Positions 8,582 through 17,791 of a stretch of 64,000 nt of DNA are shown here, in pieces. A model generated the notes under the pieces. That model did no database searches. It worked only from the letters and a program-made list of their open reading frames with translations, and was not told where the DNA came from. The stretch spans positions 248,001-312,000 of the forward strand of contig SVMI01000001.1 of the NCBI GenBank assembly GCA_015067495.1, given 5' to 3'. A program made the translations under genes and the position numbers. Source of the stretch: Oscillospiraceae bacterium. Lineage in GTDB: Bacteria; Bacillota; Clostridia; Oscillospirales; Oscillospiraceae. Numbering within the stretch: position 1 is the stretch's first letter; each line of letters starts with the position of its first letter.

Positions 8582-8614
8582 ATAATGACAGAGCTTAAAA
8601 ATTTATACACAAGC
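8582..8614 (-). promoter_or_regulatory. Shared upstream element, copy 1
   Basis: On the plus strand it reads ATAATGACAGAG, 8 bases, TTTATACACAAGC. An inverted copy with identical blocks and identical 8-base spacer lies at 9141-9173. This one ends 65 bases before the start at 8516. Confidence 0.5.
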
Positions 8615-8630
8615 CCTCGGCAGTGAAATT

Positions 8631-8660
8631 GCCCCGTGTGGATCAAAGATCCACCGGGGC
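8631..8660 (-). terminator. Hairpin terminator
   Basis: GCCCCG-TGTGGATC pairs with GATCCAC-CGGGGC across an AAA loop, 24 bases beyond the stop of the mazF-like gene. Confidence 0.6.
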
Positions 8661-8683
8661 ATTCGTTTTGCGCAGTATTCATT

Positions 8684-9037
8684 TTAGTCCAGACAGAGCT
8701 GTAGGCGGACTGCGGCTTTCAATCGTTCAAGCTCTTGTTTGTCGAGTTGACCACAGTATTTACCTCTCTCAAAAATCTCTCTTGGTAAAAGAGTGAGCTG
8801 CTCAGCCAAAGCGTAGGTGCGCCGGGAAAAGCATTCTGCATGAATCTCCACCTGAACAGGAAGCCTGCGGTTCGTGTTGGATGATGTAGGAATCGCTTGC
8901 AACACAGGCGAGTTGCGGCAACAAGCGTTGTTGCTTATCAAAATGTAGTAGTGCTTTCCCATACACTGTCTCGGATTTTGCTCATTGTAGGGAACGTCCG
9001 CCAGGATGATTGCTGCGTGAGTGATAGTAGTTTTCAT
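8684..9037 (-). CDS. PemK/MazF-family toxin-like endoribonuclease
   Basis: The 117-residue protein starts MKTTITHAAIILADVPYNE and follows the MazF/PemK fold order: an opening beta-strand with DVPYNE, a GKHYYILISNN strand, an AIPTSSN turn like the usual ITS motif, LPVQVEIH, and the C-terminal LAEQLTLLPREIF with the closing helix. Family members cut mRNA at short sequences. AAGGAGA supports the ATG at 9037. No antitoxin gene is adjacent upstream or downstream on the same strand, which is unusual for an active toxin; it may be a lone or domesticated copy. Confidence 0.7.
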   Translation of the reverse strand: MKTTITHAAIILADVPYNEQNPRQCMGKHYYILISNNACCRNSPVLQAIPTSSNTNRRLPVQVEIHAECFSRRTYALAEQLTLLPREIFERGKYCGQLDKQELERLKAAVRLQLCLD

Positions 9038-9140
9038 AAGTAGTTGTCTCCTTTTTTGATGATGCTTGTAATACAAGTCTTATTGCATCTAAATAAAGAC
9101 ATTTCGACGCCCCTCTCAAAAAAGGAAAATACCGGTTAGT

Positions 9141-9173
9141 GCTTGTGTATAAAAATCTGCTCTCTGTCATTAT
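9141..9173 (+). promoter_or_regulatory. Shared upstream element, copy 2
   Basis: GCTTGTGTATAAA, 8 bases, CTCTGTCATTAT: the reverse complement of the element at 8582-8614. It ends 55 bases before the start at 9229. Confidence 0.5.
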
Positions 9174-9228
9174 CTGTTTGAGCATCCACCAAACAAAAAA
9201 ATCACCGGATGCCTGAAAGGACAAAATT

Positions 9229-9633
9229 ATGTCGATTTTGAACGATGTTTTCTCAGCTATCGAGAAAATGCAAGCCAAACTGGGCAATACGCAAGAAGAA
9301 CTCCAGTCAATTGCCCAGCAGATGTACAGTGCGTATAATGACTTGCCTGGAGATATCGACCCCGCGGAAGATATGCATATTTTTTCTATACGGGAGTATT
9401 ACCGCTATAGGCTGGAAGAAAAGCAGAAGCTGCAGAGCAATCTGGATTTCGCCCGGGATTTGGCCCGTCGATTGATTGACCGTATTGAGGACGACACCGT
9501 TTCCATGGGTTTTCAACTTCATGTGGTGGACAACCTGCCGTGGCGAGCCGTTGCAGAGTGCATGGGTGTCTATGATATCCGCCAGCGCTGCGAGGACTAT
9601 CTGAGTAATGACAAGGAGGATTTCTGGTTTTGA
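9229..9633 (+). CDS. Hypothetical helical protein (134 aa)
   Basis: Starts MSILNDVFSAIEKMQAKLG and is strongly helical, with likely coiled-coil stretches in the first 90 residues. No recognised domain. AAAGGAC lies before the ATG. Its stop overlaps the TTG start of the ERCC4-domain nuclease (9630-9633), so the two are translationally coupled and may act together. Confidence 0.6.
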   Translation: MSILNDVFSAIEKMQAKLGNTQEELQSIAQQMYSAYNDLPGDIDPAEDMHIFSIREYYRYRLEEKQKLQSNLDFARDLARRLIDRIEDDTVSMGFQLHVVDNLPWRAVAECMGVYDIRQRCEDYLSNDKEDFWF

Positions 9634-10184
9634 AGAACGAAGATTATCGCATGCTCCAGTACATATCTCAAAACTATGATTTGATTGTGGATACTCGGGA
9701 GCAGATTAACCCCCGTTATGAGGAGCGCATGGAAAGCTTCAAAAGAATCGGTGTCACACCGGTGCGCCGGAAGCTGGATGTCGGCGATTACTCCGCAGTT
9801 GCCCAACTGCCCCACGGCACCATTGACTATTCGATGCGCCTGGTGGTAGAACGGAAAATGGATATTGAGGAATTGGTCATGTGCCTTGGTGCGGACCGTG
9901 ACAGATTTGAGGCAGAACTGGAACGCGCACACAAATGTGGCTGCAGACTGTATGTAGTTACGGAAAGCGGCAGCTATGCAGACCTTGCTGCCGGAAATTA
10001 CAGAAGTGAGTACGCCCCCAAGTTAGCCCTCGCTACATACCATACTTTTGAGCAAAGATACAACTGCCAGTTTGTTTTCTTGCCGCCTGGTGCGTTTCCC
10101 CTCTTTGTGCACGAAACTCTGAGACGGTTCATTATGGATGACCTGGTGGCGAAATTCAAAGCCAAGGAAATCAAACTCGCGTAA
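9630..10184 (+). CDS. ERCC4/XPF-type nuclease domain protein
   Basis: The 184-residue product has the ERCC4 active-site order: DTRE at about residue 22-25, KLDVGDYS at about 50, and VVERK at about 73-77 (the ERKxxxD-like core). Enzymes of this fold cut branched or flapped DNA. Phage and ICE versions usually serve replication or recombination. The start is a TTG that overlaps the upstream stop. A strong terminator follows. Confidence 0.75.
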   Translation: MKNEDYRMLQYISQNYDLIVDTREQINPRYEERMESFKRIGVTPVRRKLDVGDYSAVAQLPHGTIDYSMRLVVERKMDIEELVMCLGADRDRFEAELERAHKCGCRLYVVTESGSYADLAAGNYRSEYAPKLALATYHTFEQRYNCQFVFLPPGAFPLFVHETLRRFIMDDLVAKFKAKEIKLA

Positions 10185-10189
10185 AAGAT

Positions 10190-10228
10190 ACGCCCCTGGC
10201 GGATCGCAAATGCGACCGCCGGGGCGTT
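10190..10228 (+). terminator. Rho-independent terminator
   Basis: A long stem, ACGCCCC-TGGCGGATCGCA with its near-perfect complement, follows the nuclease stop and leads into TTCTCTTAT. Confidence 0.65.
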
Positions 10229-10276
10229 CTCTTATATGTAAATCGTAACTTAAGTGTAAAAACAACGCAAAAAGGC

Positions 10277-10305
10277 TTGAGCTTTAGAAATGTCTGTGAT
10301 ATACT
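10277..10305 (+). promoter_or_regulatory. Sigma-A-type promoter of a candidate small RNA
   Basis: TTGAGC and TATACT are 17 bases apart. No open reading frame with a ribosome binding site follows before the terminator at 10380. Confidence 0.5.
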
Positions 10306-10311
10306 CCAGTC

Positions 10312-10416
10312 ACGATGAGCGCTGTATATCGGGAAACAAACTCTTGCATCCTGATAAGAACAAAACTTTATAGCGTCTCGCAGCCTCATCGATTTTTCGG
10401 TGAGGCTGCTTTTTTT
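10312..10416 (+). ncRNA. Candidate small RNA (~105 nt)
   Basis: The promoter at 10277 and a textbook terminator (GCAGCCTCA, 12-base loop, TGAGGCTGC, seven Ts at 10380-10416) enclose a short transcript with no plausible coding frame. It sits at the end of the mobile element. Family unknown; it could be an antisense or regulatory RNA. Confidence 0.45.
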
Positions 10417-10476
10417 GCTGCGCAATGCCATTTTTTATCCCCCCATTATCCTATTTTTTGTTTTGCATAATACTTC

Positions 10477-10640
10477 TATGCGAAACCCAGACATATGTAA
10501 GAACCCCATTTTATGTCGGCAATAGTACGGATTTTAGCGGTTCCAACGCCAAAAATCACACAAATGCTGTTCAAACATAAGTATGGTCGGACTTAAGTTT
10601 GCTCGGGCAAAAGTAAGCCTGCGCATAGTAGTATAATGCA
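10477..10640. other. Repeat-rich terminal segment of the mobile element
   Basis: It starts with TATGCGAAACCCA, identical to 5631-5643 in the tyrosine recombinase leader. Further related submotifs follow: CATATGTAAG, TTTTATGTCGG and CATAAGTATGGTCGG-ACTTAAG. These look like recombinase binding sites near an element end. No gene is seen in 10417-10952. Confidence 0.35.
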
Positions 10641-10729
10641 AGAAATAGAAGAGGAATATGGTTGAATTAAGACCGGGCCCCACGCTGCGGAAATTTGTTC
10701 TTCAGAGGATGAGTGGGAGTGTGGGTTAT

Positions 10730-10880
10730 CAAACGGGCGTGCTTCTGCACGCCCGTTTGGCATACTCTCACGATAGTAACACATTCTATCGTAGGGCGGG
10801 AGCATTTTGTTACGGAATGATTGCCCCCGGCAATCATTTCGATTTCAGATTCGCTGCGCTCTGCAACACACCCGCCCTAC
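10730..10880. repeat. Hairpin and dispersed GTAGGGCGGG repeat
   Basis: CAAACGGGCGTGC-TTCT-GCACGCCCGTTTG is a perfect 13-bp stem. It is followed by a GTAGGGCGGG ... CCCGCCCTAC inverted-end element (10791-10880), one of several in this genome. Confidence 0.55.
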
Positions 10881-10952
10881 AATGTCGTTGTTGGTACATA
10901 GATTCCTCGCCAGCCCCTACCATCGGAAATGTAACAAATTTATAATTTGTAA

Positions 10953-11519
10953 TTACCCTCCCAACAGCAGCGGCTGGAGCTGTTTTCCCCCCATGGCGGC
11001 GGCAAGGGTCTGGGGAATTTGGTTGAAATCCGCAACCAAAGAGGTGGGCTTTTCCAGCGCGTCGTCCTGCCCGAAGGGGACAAAATAGTAATTTTTCCGC
11101 ACCAAAAGCCTTCCGATGTTCTCCGCCGCGGCGGCAAGGGCATCGTTGGTGGAGATCGCCACGATCACGGGTCGCCCGTTCCGCAGATGGCTCTTCGCCG
11201 CCATGGTCACGGCGGTGTCGGCGATGCCGTGGGCGAGCTTGGCGAGGGTATTTCCCGTGCAGGGGGCGATGATCAGCGCGTCAAACAGCTTCTTCGGACC
11301 GATGGGCTCTACCTGCGCGATAGTGTGCAGGGGTGCTGTACCGCACAGCCCGGTCGCCCGTTGGATGTGGGCTTGCGCCGCACCGAAGCGGGTATCCGTT
11401 TCGTAGGCGGCGGGGGAGAAAATGGGGGTCACAGCGTGTTCCCTGCAGAGATCTTCCATCACCGGGAACACCCGGCTGAAGGTGCAAAAAGAGCCGCAGA
11501 GGGCAAAGCCGAGGTTCAT
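10953..11519 (-). CDS. dpaB: Dipicolinate synthase subunit B
   Basis: The 188-residue flavoprotein-like subunit starts MNLGFALCGSFCTFSRVF. It shows the family's flavin-binding-like segments (ALIIAPCTGNTLAKLAHGIADTAVTMAAKSHLRNGRPVIVAIST-type, here around residues 82-125). With DpaA it makes dipicolinic acid from dihydroxy-tetrahydrodipicolinate in the mother cell; the product fills the spore core with calcium and gives heat resistance. The start overlaps the dpaA stop by four bases. In Bacillus this operon is under sigma-K, whose gene lies 14 kb away in this window. Confidence 0.9.
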   Translation of the reverse strand: MNLGFALCGSFCTFSRVFPVMEDLCREHAVTPIFSPAAYETDTRFGAAQAHIQRATGLCGTAPLHTIAQVEPIGPKKLFDALIIAPCTGNTLAKLAHGIADTAVTMAAKSHLRNGRPVIVAISTNDALAAAAENIGRLLVRKNYYFVPFGQDDALEKPTSLVADFNQIPQTLAAAMGGKQLQPLLLGG

Positions 11520-12238
11520 TGGGTATCCTCCTTTCCGAGCAGCCGCAGGGCTGTTTCGACGATCAATTCTGCCTGCGCTTCCGGCAGCAGCTTCCCCGGC
11601 AGGCCCCGGGCGTGGATAACATTTTCACCCTCGATCCCCCGCACCGAGGCAAGGTCGATCCTGATGCAATCCGGCGGGCAGACCTCTGCCTGCAAAACAG
11701 GCGCGGGAACGGTGTTGAAGATCACGCGGCAGCGGTCAAGGGAGCGCGGCAGCTGCTCCAGGGTCAGCGCATCGCAGCCAAGGGACGCGATCATGGCGCG
11801 GTCACGCTCCTTGCGGGCGGCGACACAAACCTGCGCACCCAACTGCTGCAGCTGCTGCGCAAGGCATTTTCCGATCCGTCCCCAGCCGATGATCAGCACC
11901 CTCAGCTCCAAAAAACGGACGGGGAGCTGATTTCCCGCAAGACGCAAGGCGGCTTCTGCCGTCAGGGCGGCATTTTGAGCGAGATAGTATTCGTCCTGCA
12001 GAAAATCAAATTTTTTGTAGGTTTCCAAAAGCGGATGGGAGAGCTTTCCGCCCAGCACGGTCACGTTCCGGGGAAGCGCGTGCAGGAGTGACTCCAAATG
12101 TTCTGTGTCGAAAAGCGGCACCGGCAGCAGCAGATGGGTCACGTCGGCGCGGGGTTCTTCCACCGCGGGGATGCCTCGGCTGCGCAGCAGCGGCAGCACC
12201 TGCGGCATGCCGGAAACGCAGAAAAATACGTCGTTCAT
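11516..12238 (-). CDS. dpaA: Dipicolinate synthase subunit A
   Basis: The 240-residue product has a nucleotide-binding motif, VLIIGWGRIGKCLA, at about residue 112-125, and an N-terminal segment starting MNDVFFCVSGMPQVLPLLRSRG. It is shorter than the ~290-300 residues usual for the family, mostly in the N-terminal region. It is the catalytic NAD(P)-dependent partner of DpaB. On the minus strand, CATATTGT at 12258-12265 could be part of a mother-cell (sigma-E/K-like) -10 region; this is tentative. A divergent sigma-A-type promoter serves the next gene. Confidence 0.88.
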   Translation of the reverse strand: MNDVFFCVSGMPQVLPLLRSRGIPAVEEPRADVTHLLLPVPLFDTEHLESLLHALPRNVTVLGGKLSHPLLETYKKFDFLQDEYYLAQNAALTAEAALRLAGNQLPVRFLELRVLIIGWGRIGKCLAQQLQQLGAQVCVAARKERDRAMIASLGCDALTLEQLPRSLDRCRVIFNTVPAPVLQAEVCPPDCIRIDLASVRGIEGENVIHARGLPGKLLPEAQAELIVETALRLLGKEDTQ

Positions 12239-12297
12239 ACGATCACCCTTTCACTCCACAATATGAGCCGGAAATGTCCTGTGTGACAGAGTTTTTC

Positions 12298-12326
12298 TTG
12301 CTTTTTCGAGCATTTTTTGGTATAAT
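12298..12326 (+). promoter_or_regulatory. Sigma-A-type promoter
   Basis: TTGCTT, 17 bases, TATAAT, 19 bases before the GTG of the DUF4364 gene. Confidence 0.7.
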
Positions 12327-12345
12327 AACAAAGAGGTGATTTCCC

Positions 12346-12891
12346 GTGCAACGACTTGGTTTTATTCATGACATGATGGATATTAAGGTTCTGATTTTGT
12401 TTGTAACCTCCCGCTCCGGCTATCCGCTGACCATGCAGGAGCTTTACGAGCTGTGCTATCAGGACGATTGTGTCAGTTATTTTGATATTTGCACTGCCGT
12501 TCCTGAGCTGGTGGCTTCCGGGCATCTGCAGCTGGATGCGCAGGATCGTTTTGTGGTCACGGATAAGGGACGGGAGACCTGCTCTTTGACGGAGGACTCC
12601 ATCGCCTTCACGGTCAAGCAGCGGGCGGAGAATGCCGTGGCGCGGTATAACCGCCAGATCCGCCGCTCAAGCTTCATCAAGACCCAGATCATCCCCCGGG
12701 ACGGCGGCGATTATTCCGTGATCATGTCCCTCGATGACGAGAAGGGCAACCTGATGACCCTCGAGCTGATGGCGCCGGATCAGCGGCAGGCAGTGCGGCT
12801 CAGCCGGCTGTTCGAGCTGAAGGCGGAGGACGTGTACAACGTCACGATGACGGAGCTTCTGGACGCGGAGGACGAGCTGGAGGATTCATAA
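12346..12891 (+). CDS. DUF4364 family protein
   Basis: The 181-residue protein starts at a GTG with AGAGGTGA upstream. Its N-terminal half (HDMMDIKVLILFVTSRSGYPLTMQELYELC) reads as a winged-helix-like domain, and the C-terminal half is a beta-rich domain (YSVIMSLDDEKGNLMTLELMAP). This matches DUF4364, found widely in Firmicutes with no proven function; a transcription-related role is an inference from the winged-helix-like part. Confidence 0.8.
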   Translation: MQRLGFIHDMMDIKVLILFVTSRSGYPLTMQELYELCYQDDCVSYFDICTAVPELVASGHLQLDAQDRFVVTDKGRETCSLTEDSIAFTVKQRAENAVARYNRQIRRSSFIKTQIIPRDGGDYSVIMSLDDEKGNLMTLELMAPDQRQAVRLSRLFELKAEDVYNVTMTELLDAEDELEDS

Positions 12892-12923
12892 CGGGGCGTA
12901 CATGACACGCCCCGTTTTCATTG

Positions 12924-12956
12924 TCGGGCAGGTACTTGCTCCCGCCCTACGGACAC
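12924..12956. repeat. Short copy of the dispersed GTAGGGCGGG repeat
   Basis: GTCGGGCAGGTACTTGCTCC-CGCCCTACGG resembles the ends of the longer copies at 10791, 30645, 34861 and 50622. Confidence 0.5.
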
Positions 12957-12976
12957 AATTCAAATGTAGGGACGAT

Positions 12977-13010
12977 AAAAAGGCATCGGTCGTGTGACCG
13001 ATGCCTTTTT
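12977..13010. terminator. Bidirectional terminator
   Basis: AAAAAGGCATCGGTC-GTGT-GACCGATGCCTTTTT is a perfect stem with A and T tails, serving the convergent DUF4364 and mgtC genes. Confidence 0.8.
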
Positions 13011-13011
13011 G

Positions 13012-13686
13012 TTACAGCTCTTCCAGATAGCTGACGCCCTTGATTTTCTTGACATTTTCGATCAGCACATCGTGATCGCAGCGCTTGGGCGAACGCAGCG
13101 TCGCCAAAAAGCCACGGGCACCCTCCTCGGGAGAGCCGTTGCCGTCGATCTGGATGTTGTTGATCTTCAGACCCAGCTGGCGGATCTCGTGGATGAAATC
13201 GCCCAGAGGCACATCTTCATCCAGCACAATGTAGATCTCGACTGCCTTGGTCTTGCTGTTGATGTGGTTATCCCAGTACTGCAGCAGGGTCAGAATCGTG
13301 AAGATCGCAACGCCCGCCACCAGCGCGGCTTCGTAAAAGCCGACACCCAGCGCAAGACCCACGCCCGCGGAAGACCACAGACCTGCCGCCGTGGTCAGAC
13401 CCTTGATCTGATTGTGGCGGGTGACGATGATCGTACCGGCACCGAGGAAACCGATGCCGCTGACCACCTGCGCACCCAAGCGCATGGGATCGCCCGAGGC
13501 GGTGACTTGATAGATGTACTGGTTGGTCAGCATGATCAGGCAAGAGCCGAGGCACACCAACATATAAGTACGAAGACCTGCCGGTCTGTTTTTCAGTTCT
13601 CGTTCAAGGCCGATGATGCCGCCGCAGATAACTGCCGCCAGAATACGCAGCACGATCGCCAGTAATGTAACTTCACGTAATTGCAT
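13012..13686 (-). CDS. MgtC/SapB family membrane protein
   Basis: The 224-residue protein has four to five hydrophobic segments in the first ~140 residues. They include the family hallmarks CGGIIGLERELKNRPAGLRTYMLVCLGS (partly, around residues 20-47) and GIGFLGAGTII, followed by GLTTAAGLWSSAGVGLALG. The C-terminal ~80 residues are a soluble ACT-like domain. Family members modulate membrane energetics or magnesium/phosphate balance. An AAGGAGG-type site precedes the ATG. Confidence 0.88.
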   Translation of the reverse strand: MQLREVTLLAIVLRILAAVICGGIIGLERELKNRPAGLRTYMLVCLGSCLIMLTNQYIYQVTASGDPMRLGAQVVSGIGFLGAGTIIVTRHNQIKGLTTAAGLWSSAGVGLALGVGFYEAALVAGVAIFTILTLLQYWDNHINSKTKAVEIYIVLDEDVPLGDFIHEIRQLGLKINNIQIDGNGSPEEGARGFLATLRSPKRCDHDVLIENVKKIKGVSYLEEL

Positions 13687-13832
13687 AGTTTCGCCTCCTT
13701 CTACATTTGAAGTGCATATTATACCAAAAAGCGACCTTCTTTACAAGTGATTTTTTGCACATTTTTTGCAAGTGTTTCTTGTGCGAAATAGCCAAAGTCT
13801 CTGATGGGTGCGTTTGCGCGGAGAAGAAAAAA

Positions 13833-13884
13833 TACCGCTATTTTGTGTTTTGGTACTTGCAAAAACCACAATATCTTGTATAAT
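13833..13884 (+). promoter_or_regulatory. nrdD promoter with candidate NrdR box
   Basis: TTGCAA (13857) and TATAAT (13879) are 16 bases apart. The spacer holds CCACAATATCTTGTAT, matching 13 of 16 positions of an NrdR-box-like ACACAATATATTGTGT. A weaker second match (10 of 16) begins at 13833, 33 bases upstream. NrdR would repress here when dATP is high. Confidence 0.5.
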
Positions 13885-13928
13885 AGGACGTGCACGTCAC
13901 AATTTTACCGCCATATGGAGGAAACGAT

Positions 13929-16103
13929 ATGAAGATCATCAAGCGAAACGGCGCGGAGGTCGTATTTGATATCGACAAGATCCGCACCGCCATTACCAAG
14001 GCAAACGAGGCAACGGAGGAAAAGCTCCGCATGACCCCCATGCAGATCGAGCGCATTGCGGAAAATGTGCGTATTTCCTGCGAGGGTATGGGCAGAAGCC
14101 CTTCTGTGGAGGAAATTCAGGATCTGGTGGAGAAAGCCATCATGGCACACGGCGCTTTTGAGGTGGCGAAGGCGTATATCACCTACCGCTACACCCGCAG
14201 CCTTTTGCGCCAGTCCAACACCACTGACGACCGCATCCTGACCCTCATCGAGAGCAACAACGAGGAAGTCAAGCAGGAAAATGCAAACAAGAACCCCACT
14301 ATCAACGCGGTTCAGCGTGACTACATGGCGGGAGAGGTCAGCAAGGACATCACCAAGCGTATCCTGCTTCCGAAGGACATTGTCGATGCCCATGAGGCAG
14401 GCATCATCCACTTCCACGATGCGGACTACTATGCCCAGCACATGCACAACTGCGATCTGGTCAATCTGGAGGACATGCTGCAAAACGGCACGGTCATCTC
14501 CGGCACCATGATCGAAAAGCCCCATTCCTTCTCCACCGCCTGCAACATCGCCACCCAGATCATCGCGCAGGTGGCATCCAACCAGTACGGCGGTCAGTCC
14601 ATCAGCCTGACCCATCTGGCACCTTTTGTGCAGGTCAGCCGTGAGAAGATCCGCAAGACGGTTACGAAGGAGCTGGAGACCTACGGCATCACGCCCGACG
14701 AGCAGACAGTCGCCAAGGTGGTGGAGGATCGCCTGCGTGAGGAGGTACGCAAGGGCGTGCAGACCATCCAGTATCAGGTCATCACCCTGATGACCACCAA
14801 CGGTCAGGCACCCTTTATCACCGTCTTCATGTACCTGAACGAGGCAAGAAACGAGCAGGAGAAGAAGGATCTTGCCCTGATCATCGAGGAAATGCTTCTG
14901 CAGCGCATTGAGGGCGTCAAGAACGAGAAGGGCGCGTGGATCACCCCCGCATTCCCGAAGTTAATCTATGTTTTGGAAGAGGATAATGTGCGTCAGGGTA
15001 CGCCCTACTGGGAGCTGACCCGTCTGGCGGCTCAATGTACCGCCAAGCGCATGGTGCCGGACTACATCTCCGAAAAGAAGATGCTGGAGCTGAAGGTGGA
15101 TGCCAATGGCGAGGGTCATTGCTATACCTGCATGGGCTGCCGCTCCTTCCTGACCCCTTACGTGGACGAAAACGGCAAGCCCAAGTACTACGGTCGCTTC
15201 AATCAGGGTGTGGTTACCATCAACCTTGTGGATGTGGCTCTGTCCTCGGGGCGGGATATGGACAAGTTCTGGAAGATCTTTGACGAGCGTCTTGACCTCT
15301 GCTACCGGGGTCTGCTGTGCCGCCATGAAAGACTCAAGGGTACGCTTTCCGATGCCGCGCCGATCCTGTGGCAGTATGGCGCGCTGGCGCGCCTTGAAAA
15401 GGGCGAGAAGATCGACAAGCTCCTCTATGGTGGCTACTCCACCATCAGCCTCGGCTACGCGGGTCTTTACGAGTGCGTCAAGTACATGACCGGCAAGTCC
15501 CACACCGACGAGGCGGCGAAGCCCTTTGCTTTGCAGGTCATGCAGCACATGAACGATGCCTGTAAGGGCTGGAAGGCAAAGCACAGGATCGATTTCTCTC
15601 TCTACGGAACGCCGCTGGAGTCCACCACCTACAAGTTCGCAAAATGCCTGCAGCAGCGTTTCGGCATCATCCCCGGCATCACGGACAAGAGCTACATCAC
15701 CAACTCCTACCACGTCCACGTCACCGAGGAGATCGATGCCTTCACCAAGCTGCGCTTTGAGGCGGAGTTCCAGCAGCTGTCCCCCGGCGGCGCGATCAGC
15801 TATGTGGAAGTGCCGAATATGCAGCAGAACATCGATGCGGTTCTGGAGCTGATGCAGTTCATCTACGAAAACATCATGTACGCCGAGCTGAATACCAAGT
15901 CGGATTACTGCCAGTGCTGCGGCTACAACGGCGAAATTCAGATTCAGGAGGACGACGGCAAGCTTATTTGGGTCTGCCCCCAGTGCGGCAACACGGACCA
16001 GAGCAAGATGAACGTCGCCCGCCGTACCTGCGGCTATATTGGCACTCAGTATTGGAATCAGGGTCGCACCCAAGAGATCAAGGATCGGGTACTGCATTTG
16101 TAA
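13929..16103 (+). CDS. nrdD: Anaerobic ribonucleoside-triphosphate reductase
   Basis: The 724-residue enzyme makes deoxyribonucleotides without oxygen through a glycyl radical. It opens with an ATP-cone (MKIIKRNGAEVVFDIDKI; residues 1-90), which binds ATP/dATP as regulator. The C-terminus has the zinc-binding Cys pairs CQCCG and CPQCG and the radical loop RTCGYIG. GGAGG lies before the ATG at 13929; the upstream in-frame start has no such site. The activase gene nrdG, often the next gene, is absent here: a terminator, a repeat and gdhA follow. Confidence 0.95.
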   Translation: MKIIKRNGAEVVFDIDKIRTAITKANEATEEKLRMTPMQIERIAENVRISCEGMGRSPSVEEIQDLVEKAIMAHGAFEVAKAYITYRYTRSLLRQSNTTDDRILTLIESNNEEVKQENANKNPTINAVQRDYMAGEVSKDITKRILLPKDIVDAHEAGIIHFHDADYYAQHMHNCDLVNLEDMLQNGTVISGTMIEKPHSFSTACNIATQIIAQVASNQYGGQSISLTHLAPFVQVSREKIRKTVTKELETYGITPDEQTVAKVVEDRLREEVRKGVQTIQYQVITLMTTNGQAPFITVFMYLNEARNEQEKKDLALIIEEMLLQRIEGVKNEKGAWITPAFPKLIYVLEEDNVRQGTPYWELTRLAAQCTAKRMVPDYISEKKMLELKVDANGEGHCYTCMGCRSFLTPYVDENGKPKYYGRFNQGVVTINLVDVALSSGRDMDKFWKIFDERLDLCYRGLLCRHERLKGTLSDAAPILWQYGALARLEKGEKIDKLLYGGYSTISLGYAGLYECVKYMTGKSHTDEAAKPFALQVMQHMNDACKGWKAKHRIDFSLYGTPLESTTYKFAKCLQQRFGIIPGITDKSYITNSYHVHVTEEIDAFTKLRFEAEFQQLSPGGAISYVEVPNMQQNIDAVLELMQFIYENIMYAELNTKSDYCQCCGYNGEIQIQEDDGKLIWVCPQCGNTDQSKMNVARRTCGYIGTQYWNQGRTQEIKDRVLHL

Positions 16104-16110
16104 AAAAGAC

Positions 16111-16136
16111 AAGGGCGTGCTGTTTGGCACGCCCTT
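16111..16136 (+). terminator. Rho-independent terminator of nrdD
   Basis: AAGGGCGTGC, six-base loop, GCACGCCCTT, a few bases past the stop. Confidence 0.75.
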
Positions 16137-16170
16137 TGAAATATGATAGGAAACATCACAAATGACACAT

Positions 16171-16283
16171 GTCATTGCGAGGAACCGACGCAAGTCGGTG
16201 ACGTGGCAATCTCCTGCTGCTGCGTACCGAGCTGTAACCTCGTACCGGGAGATCGCCACAGCCCTATCGGGCTTCGCGATGAC
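16171..16283. repeat. Dispersed GTCATTGCGAGG repeat, copy 1
   Basis: Begins GTCATTGCGAGGAAC and ends CGCGATGAC, with GACGTGGCAATCTCC and GGGAGATCGCCAC inside. Ends are inverted with respect to each other. Copies lie at 47612 and 56558. Confidence 0.7.
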
Positions 16284-16304
16284 ACAGAAAAACTGGAAAG
16301 AAAA

Positions 16305-16332
16305 ACGAGCGAACCGAAACCGGTCCGCTCGT
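16305..16332 (-). terminator. Terminator of gdhA
   Basis: On the minus strand ACGAGCGGACCGG and its complement form a stem followed by TTTTTC. Confidence 0.7.
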
Positions 16333-16340
16333 TGTATTTA

Positions 16341-17743
<1,403 letters not shown>

Positions 17744-17791
17744 TAGGATTGTTGCTGTATAGAAAACAAAAATCTTCCACAGGAAGAAAAA

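Larger units (their letters stand above)
1..10640. mobile_element. Terminal part of an integrated phage/ICE-like element (right boundary approximate)
   Basis: The stretch carries a SLOG protein, a D5/P4-type helicase, a tyrosine recombinase, an AP2-like DNA-binding protein, a PemK/MazF toxin, an ERCC4 nuclease and several unknown small genes, with no housekeeping gene. Core sporulation genes begin at 10953. The left end lies outside the window. The right limit of about 10640 is inferred from the change in gene content and from the repeat-rich non-coding segment at 10477-10640; no duplicated attachment site was proven. Confidence 0.55.

Noticed and set aside
10658-10945. 95-codon plus-strand frame
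   Set aside because: It runs through a perfect hairpin and a dispersed repeat, with no ribosome binding site.
14961-16259. 432-codon minus-strand frame
   Set aside because: Antisense to nrdD.
16171-16283. Possible CRISPR-like or tRNA-like array from repeated GC motifs
   Set aside because: Repeats are single, inverted and scattered, without regular spacers; no cas gene and no cloverleaf found.
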